This document shows, one piece after another, positions 43,440 through 50,339 of a stretch of DNA of 64,000 nucleotides. The position numbers and the translations under genes are program-made. The stretch covers positions 1,426,001-1,490,000 of the forward strand of contig NZ_JACCCO010000002.1 in NCBI RefSeq assembly GCF_013409935.1. The letters are read 5' to 3'. Within the stretch, counting starts at the first letter, position 1, and every line of letters begins with the position of its first letter. A model generated the notes under the pieces. That model did not search any database. It saw only the letters and a program-made list of their open reading frames with translations, and was not told the origin of the DNA. Source of the stretch: Streptosporangium sandarakinum (GTDB lineage Bacteria; Actinomycetota; Actinomycetes; Streptosporangiales; Streptosporangiaceae).

Positions 43440-43886
43440 CTATGCGAGACGTGCGGAGGGCTGGGGCTGGGACTGAAGCTGGGGCTGGGGCCTGGAACCG
43501 CTGAGCAGCAGGCCACCGGCGAGCATGACCGCCAGGGCGGTGGCGCCGTGCACACCGAAGGCGGTGGTGGGCGCTCCATCGGAGGACAGCACGATGAACA
43601 TGTCGCCGATCGGGGTGAGCGCCGTGGCCAGCATGACCCACCCCAGGACACGGCGGTTCCCCACCAGAGCGACCGAGAGGATCACCAGGCCGGACACCAC
43701 GTCCCGGACCCCCTTGACGGCCAGGAATCCCGCGCCCTCACCGTGCGGCCAGGTCGGCAGCCCGAAGTCGGGCGCCATCGACTGGGGAGCCAGCAGATAG
43801 CTCACCCCGACGTAGCCGATGAAGAGGGCACCGACGACAGAGAGGACGGTGCCGATCGTGACACGGGACGGCAGTTTCGCGGACAT
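43440..43886 (-). CDS. DUF4267-type small membrane protein
   Basis: 148 residues with four hydrophobic helices: GTVLSVVGALFIGYVGVSYL, LAVKGVRDVVSGLVILSVAL, VLGWVMLATALTPIGDMFIV, HGATALAVMLAGGLLLSG. The pattern FLAVKGVRD...G and P.GD resembles DUF4267. The end is a Gln/Pro-Ser repeat (PQPQLQSQPQPS). Function unknown. Downstream of the cupin gene on the same strand, so possibly in the TetR-cupin operon. Confidence 0.75.
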   Translation of the reverse strand: MSAKLPSRVTIGTVLSVVGALFIGYVGVSYLLAPQSMAPDFGLPTWPHGEGAGFLAVKGVRDVVSGLVILSVALVGNRRVLGWVMLATALTPIGDMFIVLSSDGAPTTAFGVHGATALAVMLAGGLLLSGSRPQPQLQSQPQPSARLA

Positions 43887-43914
43887 GGAAGGTCTCCTTC
43901 AGCACGGGTGAGGG

Positions 43915-44403
43915 TCAGGACGCCTGGCGGTCGTGGGTCCAGGCGGGGCTGTCGAGGAAGTGGTTGTCGTAGAGGTCCTGGGACGCGAGCAGTTCCTCGA
44001 GCGTGGCCTCGCCCCGGCGGAGGCGGTCGAGCAGGCGGAAGTACTCGAAGCGCTGGATCCCGGGGGCGACGACGATGAGGAGGTCGGCGGTGTGGCCGGG
44101 AGCGGCGGCGAACGCGTGGGGCGTCAGCGGGGGCACGGCCGCCACGTCGCCCTGTTCCAGCGTCACGATCTGCTCGCCCGACAGGATGCGGGCCTTGCCC
44201 CCCAGGATGTAGAAAAATTCGGTGGAGGTGGCGTGGTGGTGGGGCACGGCGCCGTCCGCGCCTTCGGCGAGCGTCATCCGGATGGTGCTCAGCGCGCCGC
44301 CGGTGTCGCCGGAGTCGAGCAGCAGCCGTCCGGTCGCCGTGGGCGAGACGATGGTCTCGGCGTCGACTTCGCGGACGATGGCGGTTTCCACGATCAGTGA
44401 CAT
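43915..44403 (-). CDS. Cupin-domain protein
   Basis: 162 residues. The conserved cupin barrel shows PHHHATSTEFFYILGGKARI (metal-binding His/Glu) and VPPLTPHAFAAAPGHTADLL. Such proteins are small-molecule dioxygenases, isomerases or sensors; the reaction here cannot be predicted. Its start overlaps the end of the TetR gene (44394-44403), so both are cotranslated, and the DUF4267 gene follows after 28 bases. Confidence 0.84.
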   Translation of the reverse strand: MSLIVETAIVREVDAETIVSPTATGRLLLDSGDTGGALSTIRMTLAEGADGAVPHHHATSTEFFYILGGKARILSGEQIVTLEQGDVAAVPPLTPHAFAAAPGHTADLLIVVAPGIQRFEYFRLLDRLRRGEATLEELLASQDLYDNHFLDSPAWTHDRQAS

Positions 44404-44993
44404 GTCAGGTTCCCTTCGAGCGCGGAGGACACGAGCCGTTCTGCGTAGGCCCGGTCGACCGGCGCGCCTGTGATCATTACTCGGTAGTAGAGGGCGCCGG
44501 CCATCTGGTCGAACAGCGCCTCGGCGTCGAGGTCCGCGCGCAGCTCGCCGCGCACGCGCGCCCGCTCGATCAGGGCGAGCGCGAGGGCGTTGCGCTCGGC
44601 GTACTGCTCGCGGGTCAGCCGTCCGATGTCCTCGTGCCTGGCCGCGGCGGCCACGAGCTCGCCGACCGTTCCGGCGGAGGGGCCCTGGCGGTGCCCGGCC
44701 GCGCGCATGCGGTTGAGCCCCGCGGCGATCTTCTCCAGGTAGTTGACGAGATCGGCCCGGATGTCGCCGGTGTCGGCGATCTCGTCGTCGGCCTGCAGTC
44801 GCGCCACCACCGCGACGGCCAGGTGGTCCTTGGTCGGCCAGCGGCGGTACAGCGTGGTCTTGGCCGCTCCCGCCTGCTCGGCCACCTCGTCGATGGACAG
44901 GCCGGCGTAGCCGCGCTCAAGCATCAGGGCGGCGGCGATCCGCAGCACCCGCTCGTCAACCTGCATGTCACGCGGCCGTCCCCGAGACACCAT
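44394..44993 (-). CDS. TetR-family regulator
   Basis: 199 residues from ATG 44993 with GGGGAGG upstream. SRGRPRDMQVDERVLRIAAA, ERGYAGLSIDEVAEQAGAAK, TTLYRRWPTKDHLAVAVVAR form the DNA-binding domain; the C-terminus fits the TetR_C_33-like ligand domain. It leads a cupin-DUF4267 operon and is likely autoregulated through the inverted repeat at 45006-45075. Ligand unknown. Confidence 0.9.
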   Translation of the reverse strand: MVSRGRPRDMQVDERVLRIAAALMLERGYAGLSIDEVAEQAGAAKTTLYRRWPTKDHLAVAVVARLQADDEIADTGDIRADLVNYLEKIAAGLNRMRAAGHRQGPSAGTVGELVAAAARHEDIGRLTREQYAERNALALALIERARVRGELRADLDAEALFDQMAGALYYRVMITGAPVDRAYAERLVSSALEGNLTCH

Positions 44994-45005
44994 GCCGACC
45001 TCCCC

Positions 45006-45075
45006 ATTACGAAACTCAGGTAGCGAAAAAGAAGCTACTCCTCACCCCTGGATTACGCAACTACAGTTTCGTAAT
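45006..45075. promoter_or_regulatory. Long-range inverted repeat upstream of the TetR operon
   Basis: ATTACGAAACT (45006-45016) and its exact complement AGTTTCGTAAT (45065-45075) bracket 48 bases of AT-rich promoter sequence that also holds TAGC/GCTA half sites. Two operator half-sites on either side of the promoter would allow looping or cooperative binding by the TetR protein. Confidence 0.65.
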
Positions 45076-45136
45076 TGGTGGAGCGGCCATGGGGACGGCA
45101 GGGGCGTGCACCGTCCCGATCGGCATGCCGCCAGGT

Positions 45137-45270
45137 CCTGCGGCGCGGAAGGCTCCGGGGTGACGCGGAAGGTCACCCGGCCCTGCGGCGCGGAAGGCTC
45201 CAGAACGACATGGGAGGTCCCGGCCCGCCCGGCGCAGAAGGCTCCAGAACGACGCGCGAGGTCACCCGGT
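45137..45270. repeat. Three tandem copies of a 44-45-bp unit
   Basis: Units begin near 45137, 45182 and 45226, each with GGCGCGGAAGGCTCC or GGCGCAGAAGGCTCC followed by GAACGAC- or GTGACGC-type sequence and GGTCACCCGG. The array abuts the broken end of the IS5-type transposase remnant. Confidence 0.8.
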
Positions 45271-45969
45271 CCGCCCGGCGCGCCCCTTCTCGGACACGGG
45301 GCGGGCCCGCTCGGCCCCGTCCCTGCCGGAGCCGCGCCAACAGCGGCGGGCGATCACGGGCCGGATCTGCGGTTCGCGGACCATGCGGCGGTACTCGTCG
45401 TGGTCATGGCCGCGATCGGCGGGCACGCCCCCGGGCCGCCGCCGGGGGCGGCCGCGCTTGCCGCAGATCTTCGGGATGGCGTCCAGAAGCGGGCGACGCC
45501 GGGTGACATCGTTGCGGTCGGCGCCAGTGAGGATCACCGCGAGCGGGATTCCCGTGGCATCGGTGATCAGGTGGCGCTTACTGCCGGATCGTCCCCGGCC
45601 GACCGGCGCCGGACCGGTCTGCGCCCCTCTTTTCAAGGCTCTGATGTGGGAGGAGTCCGCCACGGCCTGGGAGAGGTCAAGAAATATCGGCCGCGCGCAG
45701 CCGGTCCAGGAGCACCTCGCGCAGGCGCTGCCGGACGCCGGAGACGTTCACTCCTTCGGGCGCCGCCGGCACGTCATGCCCGAGCCGTAGCCCAGCTCCT
45801 GCGGCGGATGCTCCCAGGAGATGCCGGTGTGCGGCACGAACAAGATGCCCCGCAACGCGGGGCGGTCATCCAGCCGCTTACGGCCTGGCCGGCGGGTGCG
45901 ACACGGCTTCTTCGGCAGCAGCGGCTCGATGACCGCCCATGGTTCGTCACCGGCCTCCGACGGCTTCAA
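45262..45969 (-). pseudogene. Degenerate IS5-family transposase
   Basis: The N-terminal half (45748-45969) reads MKPSEAGDEPWAVIEPLLPK then GRKRLDDRPALRGILFV and HTGISW, the IS5-group DUF4096 region. After at least one frameshift in 45660-45750 (where LDLSQAVADSSHIRALKRG follows) the catalytic part continues: GSKRHLITDATGIPLAVILT and ADRGHDHDEYRRMV, with two DDE acidic residues. The C-terminal WVVERTFAWLH-type region and third catalytic Glu are missing. It is inactive. GAGATCATTCTGTTAGGAGC at 46027-46046 resembles an IS5-group terminal repeat. Confidence 0.8.
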
Positions 45970-46055
45970 CCGCGCTACCTGCTGCTCCTCTCGCCGCTGT
46001 GGCAGCGAGAGATCAAAACAAAACGGAGATCATTCTGTTAGGAGCCCCAAGCCCT

Positions 46056-46466
46056 TTAGTCGTGCTTGGACCAGGTCAGGCCCTGGTCGGTCCAGATGAC
46101 GCCCTTGTTGCGGCACAGGCAGAAGGGGTGGCCGATCGGGTCGGTGTAGACCCGCCAGCCGTAGCCGTCGGCGCCGATGAAGTCCTGCCGCAGCGTCGCA
46201 CCGAGGTCGAGGACGCGGCGCTGCTCGGACTCGATCTCGTCCACTTCGAAGTCAAGGTGGAACTGCTTGGGGTGCTCGCTGTCGGGCCACTGCGGAGCGC
46301 GGTAGTCGTCCACCCGGATGAAGGCCAGCTCGACCTCACCGAACTTGATGCCGGCCCAGTTCTCGTGGCTGTCTTCCTTGATCGGACGGCCCGTCACCTC
46401 AGAGTAGAAGGCCGCAAGCTTCATCGGGTCCGGGCAGTCGATGATGAAATCGGTGAGTCGCAGCAT
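46056..46466 (-). CDS. VOC-family protein, glyoxalase-like
   Basis: 136 residues: LTDFIIDCPDPMKLAAFYSE, VTGRPIKEDSHENWAGIKFG, FHLDFEVDEIESEQRRVLDL and PIGHPFCLCRNKGVIWTDQG. This is the glyoxalase-like subgroup with HLDFEV and DPxGHPFCL, very common in actinomycetes and without known substrate. Length is normal. ATG 46466. Confidence 0.88.
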   Translation of the reverse strand: MLRLTDFIIDCPDPMKLAAFYSEVTGRPIKEDSHENWAGIKFGEVELAFIRVDDYRAPQWPDSEHPKQFHLDFEVDEIESEQRRVLDLGATLRQDFIGADGYGWRVYTDPIGHPFCLCRNKGVIWTDQGLTWSKHD

Positions 46467-46501
46467 CCCGCGATCCTGTCACAAGATCTTTGATGCAGGG
46501 C

Positions 46502-46786
46502 CTAGTCCGGGTTCCCGTCGATGTAGTGGAAGTGCTCCTGCTGCGCGGCCGTGAAGCGCCCGACGAACGAGGAGGTCTGCTGATGGGCGGCGCGGGGCTG
46601 GAAGTGGCCGTGCTCGATCGCCCAGTCGTAGACACCCGTGTCGAGGGGGTACTCCGTGAGCATCCCCGTCAGCTTGCCGGCCTTGATCCAGGACTCTGCG
46701 CGCTCTTGTGTCCGGAACACGCCGGACGGCCACTGGGCGTCCTCGCCCAGGAAGACCCACACGGTCACGGGACTGGAATCGCTCAC
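46502..46786 (-). CDS. DUF7710-like small protein (intact copy)
   Basis: 94 residues from GTG 46786. Pattern VTVWVFLGEDAQWPSGVFRT, ERAESWIKAGKLTGMLTEYP, GVYDWAIEHGHFQPRAAHQQ, FTAAQQEHFHYIDGNPD matches small proteins I associate with DUF7710. Function unknown; comparable genes sit as singletons in actinomycete accessory regions. A frameshifted copy lies at 57661-57926, and the upstream leader and hairpin were copied with it. Confidence 0.75.
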   Translation of the reverse strand: MSDSSPVTVWVFLGEDAQWPSGVFRTQERAESWIKAGKLTGMLTEYPLDTGVYDWAIEHGHFQPRAAHQQTSSFVGRFTAAQQEHFHYIDGNPD

Positions 46787-46860
46787 CGCTGAGACCCCTC
46801 ATCACTGGACTCTGCGAAACCCGGAGGGAACAGAGCTGGTGGATGAACCGTAATCACTCG

Positions 46861-47098
46861 GTTGGTCACCCGGCAACGCAAGAGGCCGCTTCCGATCTCT
46901 CGAAAGCGGCCTCTGACTTGGTTGGAGATGAGGGGATTCGAACCCCTGATCCCTTCGATACGAACACTGGTGGGACATGCCGGGTCGGCTCATCGGATGA
47001 CGTCCGGTGCCGTCAGGTGCCGCGTCGGTGCTGTTTGATGATCTCGGCCGCGTCCTCGTGTCAACGGGTTCGCTGGCTTTTCGCCGACTCGACACACC
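46861..47098 (-). repeat. Family A repeat, copy 1: hairpin, tRNA-3'-like segment and phased GTGCC boxes
   Basis: On the minus strand a tRNA-like 3' half is readable: TCAGGGGTTCGAATCCCCT (T arm) followed by CATCTCC (acceptor strand, 46924-46930). A terminator hairpin AGAGGCCGCTT/AAGCGGCCTCT lies behind it (46881-46914). No 5' acceptor strand exists upstream. On the other side GTGCC occurs at 47007 and 47017 and GTGCT at 47028, spaced 10-11 bp. The unit ends near CTCGACACACC (47088-47098). Confidence 0.75.
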
Positions 47099-47368
47099 CA
47101 CCCATCGAAATCCATTACGGCTGGAGCAACCCGCTCCGATGCTGTTCCTGGATGGTCGCCACCACCCGCCGCACTCCGGCGACACCCCAAGATCATGGAT
47201 GGGATCTGCGCTCCCCGCACCAAGGCCCTGCCCGGCCAGCGCCGGTTCCCCGCGTCCCAGGTCCCCCCGGAGTCGGGTAGACCACGGCTTCTCCCCGGTC
47301 TGGCCGATCAGGCTGGGCAGGGGACTCGCTGCGACGAGACCGTGACCATCATCCGTGATGATCGGCGC

Positions 47369-48172
47369 ATGAAACGCATGAGCGTCGCTCTGGTGGTGGC
47401 CGGCCTGTTGAGCGTCGCGATTCCAGGCGGCGCCGTGCACGCGGCTCCCGAATCGAAGTCTCTCGACTCAGTCGTCCAAGCGATCAAGAAGCAGTTCGCG
47501 AAGAAGAGCAGCGTGCGCTTCTCCGTCAAGCGACGTGGAGGCCCCCTTCCCGCGGTGGACAGCCAGGCGTCCGGTGCGTACCGCTTCAGGGCTTCGGGCG
47601 TGTACGCCGCCGACATCACGGAGATCTCCCAGGAGCCGGATGGGACAGGCCGGTCCCGGGAAATCAGCATCGGCCGGGAGTTCTACTCGCAGGCCTACGT
47701 GCGTTCCAAGGACGGCAAGTACATCTGGAAATCGCCGTCGACGGTGGGGAAATGGAGCTACGGGCGGAACCTGGCCGGGGTCATCTGGGGAGAGGACCTG
47801 ATCAACGGGATCAACCCGGGCTTCCTCAAGCTGGCCGCCTCTCACGCTGAGACCAGCACCGACGGCGGAACGTTCGAGGGAGTGAAGACGACCCTCCACA
47901 GCGGCACGGTGACGGTTCCCGAGCTGGGCGAGAGGCAGGCCGGGATGACCTTCGGGACCGAGAAGGAGTATGGCTCGCGGGGCGGGCCGATCACCTGGAA
48001 ACTCCGGGTGGGCCCGGACAACCTGCCGAGACGCTTCCACGCCATCATCAGGTTCACCCGGCCGGAGGGCGGTGACGCCGAGACCATGACGATGAACATC
48101 ATCTATCGAGGATGGGGAACCCCCGTCAAGATCACGGCCCCGCCCGAGCGCCTCATCACCGACGACTGGTGA
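47369..48172 (+). CDS. Secreted protein of unknown function (intact copy)
   Basis: 267 residues from ATG 47369. A signal peptide MSVALVVAGLLSVAIPGGAV-HAAP is followed by a domain with SSVRFSVKRRGGPLPAVDSQ, SGAYRFRASGVYAADITEIS, SKDGKYIWKSPSTVGKWSYG and TTLHSGTVTVPELGERQAG; these suggest an LppX/LolA-like beta-barrel lipoprotein-type fold, but there is no lipobox cysteine. A frameshifted copy occurs at 53337-54127 with the same upstream 60 bases. The last codons overlap the convergent membrane protein gene. Confidence 0.8.
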   Translation: MKRMSVALVVAGLLSVAIPGGAVHAAPESKSLDSVVQAIKKQFAKKSSVRFSVKRRGGPLPAVDSQASGAYRFRASGVYAADITEISQEPDGTGRSREISIGREFYSQAYVRSKDGKYIWKSPSTVGKWSYGRNLAGVIWGEDLINGINPGFLKLAASHAETSTDGGTFEGVKTTLHSGTVTVPELGERQAGMTFGTEKEYGSRGGPITWKLRVGPDNLPRRFHAIIRFTRPEGGDAETMTMNIIYRGWGTPVKITAPPERLITDDW

Positions 48173-48602
48173 TCGCACCAGCGTTCGCTCGGCGGCTGCT
48201 CCGCGTACCGGCGATGAGAAGCGCGGTTATGCCTCCATAGAGCAGAAGAACGAACCAGAGCCCCTGCGAACCCAAGGGACAGTAGGGGGAGAAGAACGTG
48301 ACGACCGAGAGCGCGTAGTAGGCGGCCGTCATGAGCGCCGCACCGGCCCCGATCCATCTCAGGGCGCGGAGTCTCTTACCTGAGGATCGCCATATGGCCA
48401 CTGCCAGCACCGCCAGGACGACGGGAAGAAGCGTAGCCATGGCACCGAAGCCCAAGGCGAGCACGTCAGGACCGGTGTACCCACCCTCGGTGTTCAGATA
48501 AGCGCAAATCTGAATCCCTGAGTCAGCGTCCAGGAATCCCCAATGAGGAAGGAGCGACAGCAGAACGGCGCTCGTCCAGCACAGCAGCACACGGCGCTTC
48601 AT
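48156..48602 (-). CDS. Four-helix membrane protein, unknown function
   Basis: 148 residues from ATG 48602 with GGGAGG upstream. Hydrophobic segments at about 5-20, 45-68, 78-100 and 110-130; a conserved-looking pair of Cys in the first and third loops (QICAYLN, SPYCPLG). The C-terminus is basic. It overlaps the convergent secreted-protein gene by 17 bases. No family recognised. Confidence 0.7.
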   Translation of the reverse strand: MKRRVLLCWTSAVLLSLLPHWGFLDADSGIQICAYLNTEGGYTGPDVLALGFGAMATLLPVVLAVLAVAIWRSSGKRLRALRWIGAGAALMTAAYYALSVVTFFSPYCPLGSQGLWFVLLLYGGITALLIAGTRSSRRANAGAITSRR

Positions 48603-48689
48603 CGCCTTCCTCCCAGACCCGCAACGCCTCGTCCTCCCACGCGGATCTTGGGAGGAAGTCCATGATCCCGCGATGACCAGGGCCTCTGG

Positions 48690-48951
48690 ACGAGGTGCGG
48701 CCGTAGTCACTCAGTTGGTCACTCGACAACGCAGAAGGCCACTCCCGATCTCTCGGAAGCGGCCTCTGACCTGGGTGGAGATGAGAGGATCCGAACCCCT
48801 GACCCCTTCGATGCGAACCCTGGCGGGGCGTACCGCTCCTGGTCACCGGACGCCATCGGGTGCCGTCAAGTGCTGTGGGGATGACATCCGTTGATCTCGG
48901 CTGCGATCCCGTGCCATCAGGTCCGCCGACTTTTCACTGACTCGACACACC
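48690..48951 (-). repeat. Family A repeat, copy 2
   Basis: Hairpin AAGGCCACTCCC...GGAAGCGGCCT (48735-48765), then on the minus strand the tRNA-3'-like arm TCAGGGGTTCGGATCCTCT and CATCTCC (48777-48783), then GTGCC at 48860 and GTGCT at 48870. The outer end reads TTTTCACTGACTCGACACACC (48931-48951), as in copy 1. The rest of 48603-49050 contains nothing gene-like. Confidence 0.75.
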
Positions 48952-49050
48952 CGCCCGCCGGTCCGGCTCTTCCTCCGGGCGCACCCCGCTCGGCACCCTC
49001 CATGGTCTGTTCCGACCGGGTGAGGGAGTAGGCGTGTGAAACCGGAGTGA

Positions 49051-49626
49051 TCAGAATTGGACGTTGGTCATCGTGTACCACGTCGGAGCGAAAGTCAGCA
49101 GGGCCAGTGCGACGAGGACCGCCAATGACTTGAGTACGCGTGAGGTGGCGATGGGCGCGGGTGCGATGGGCCGTAGCCTCCATCGCCCGACCACGATGAA
49201 CGCCGCGACGCCTCCCAGCAAGAGATTCGCGGGCACCAATGCGTATTCGCCGCGCGTGATATGAAAACCAGCCGCGAGGACCATCGTCAGCGTCAGGCCG
49301 ACGGCGGCGAGCGGCGTCAGCTTCGGTTCGACTCTCGTCATCGCCGGCAGGATCAGGCCGACGCCGCCGAGCACCTCACAGACCCCGATGAAGACGATCA
49401 GAGGTTGCGGCACCGCCGCGTACCACGCCACGGCCCGGGGTGCTGCCGCATACAGAGCTCCGTCGTACAACAGCACCTTGCCGAAACCGCTGCCGGCGAA
49501 GAAGAATCCGAACAACACTTGTAGTGACCAAAGTGCGCCGTTGAGCGTGAACCTCGTTCCGCGCCTCTCAGGCTGCTGCTCAATGTTCTTGACGCTGAGC
49601 AGGTTGACGCTGACATGCCCGTTCAA
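49051..49626 (-). CDS. DoxX/MauE-like membrane protein
   Basis: 191 residues. After a polar N-terminus, four helices: WSLQVLFGFFFAGSGFGKVL, VPQPLIVFIGVCEVLGGVGL, LAAVGLTLTMVLAAGFHITR, LLLGGVAAFIVVG. HITRGEYALVPANLLLG is DoxX-family-like. The start is TTG 49626, overlapping the stop (TTGA) of a tiny upstream frame; no better start is visible. Function unknown. Confidence 0.75.
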   Translation of the reverse strand: MNGHVSVNLLSVKNIEQQPERRGTRFTLNGALWSLQVLFGFFFAGSGFGKVLLYDGALYAAAPRAVAWYAAVPQPLIVFIGVCEVLGGVGLILPAMTRVEPKLTPLAAVGLTLTMVLAAGFHITRGEYALVPANLLLGGVAAFIVVGRWRLRPIAPAPIATSRVLKSLAVLVALALLTFAPTWYTMTNVQF

Positions 49627-49718
49627 GCTCTATCACTGCCTTTCTCATGGAGTTCGCCGGGGAAGGAGCTCTGTGGGCGGATCTCTACGAGGTGACCCGT
49701 CGTTTCGATGCTGCTCAT
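49623..49718 (-). CDS. Possible 31-codon leader ORF before the DoxX-like gene
   Basis: ATG 49718 is preceded by AGAGGGGA at ribosome-site spacing. The peptide (SSIETTGHLVEIRPQSSFPG, then a short charged end) stops by overlapping the DoxX-like TTG start, so it could couple translation. It lies downstream of the VOC gene on the same strand. Weak evidence; no family. Confidence 0.3.
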   Translation of the reverse strand: MSSIETTGHLVEIRPQSSFPGELHEKGSDRA

Positions 49719-49827
49719 GGCAGCTTCCCCTCTGAAAACCTCGATGTACTCGATCTTGCGAAGGGCCCTGATGGCCCTGAGGTCGTCGCGGGTGAGCCGG
49801 TGCCCGGTGTGGCGGCGGCGTCGGCGT

Positions 49828-50190
49828 TCATCGGTCTTGAAGCAGCCCGAGGACGTTGCCGTCGGGGTCGGTGACGGTGGCCACGCGGCGGCCACCGCCG
49901 ACGTCGTGCGCGGCCTCCTTCACGGTGGCCCCCGCGGCGATCACCTCGGCCAGCTTCGCCTCGATGTCCGGTACGTGCCAGTAGGCCACCGGCGAGGTCA
50001 TGCCCTGCGGCCCACCGCCCGGCACCAGCCCGATGTGCTGCCCCCCGACCTCGAAGCCGACGTAGTAGGACGAGTCGGTCTGTGGCGCGACACCGAGGAG
50101 GGCCGCGTACACCGCCTTGGCCTTGGCCAGATCGGACACGGGATGGAGCACGGTCTTGATCTCCTGGGAGGAAGAGCCGGTCACGGTCAC
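49828..50190 (-). CDS. VOC-family protein, glyoxalase-like
   Basis: 120 residues from GTG 50190. Two beta-alpha-beta-beta-beta units: KTVLHPVSDLAKAKAVYAAL, YYVGFEVGGQHIGLVPGGGP, VPDIEAKLAEVIAAGATV and RVATVTDPDGNVLGLLQDR, the last with the typical metal-ligand Asp/Asn pattern. Divergent from the LuxR/NB-ARC gene, which may control it. Substrate unknown. Confidence 0.85.
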   Translation of the reverse strand: MTVTGSSSQEIKTVLHPVSDLAKAKAVYAALLGVAPQTDSSYYVGFEVGGQHIGLVPGGGPQGMTSPVAYWHVPDIEAKLAEVIAAGATVKEAAHDVGGGRRVATVTDPDGNVLGLLQDR

Positions 50191-50339
50191 TCCTGTCGTC
50201 GTGGGTCACATCGACCCGCTGTTTGCGTGTGCTCAGCTTTTCGCCCGGCTTGGCCGCTGCGCATTCGTGGTGATCACGGATCCTCAGTACGGATCGTCGG
50301 CACGTATGGGCTGCGGAGGGCATACGCCAAACTGGGGCG

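Noticed and set aside
46924-47000. Complete tRNA gene
   Set aside because: Only the T arm and the 3' acceptor strand are present; no matching 5' acceptor strand or anticodon arm exists here or at the other two copies.
49719-49895. N-terminal extension of the 31-codon frame
   Set aside because: It overlaps the VOC gene in another frame and has no family-like sequence.
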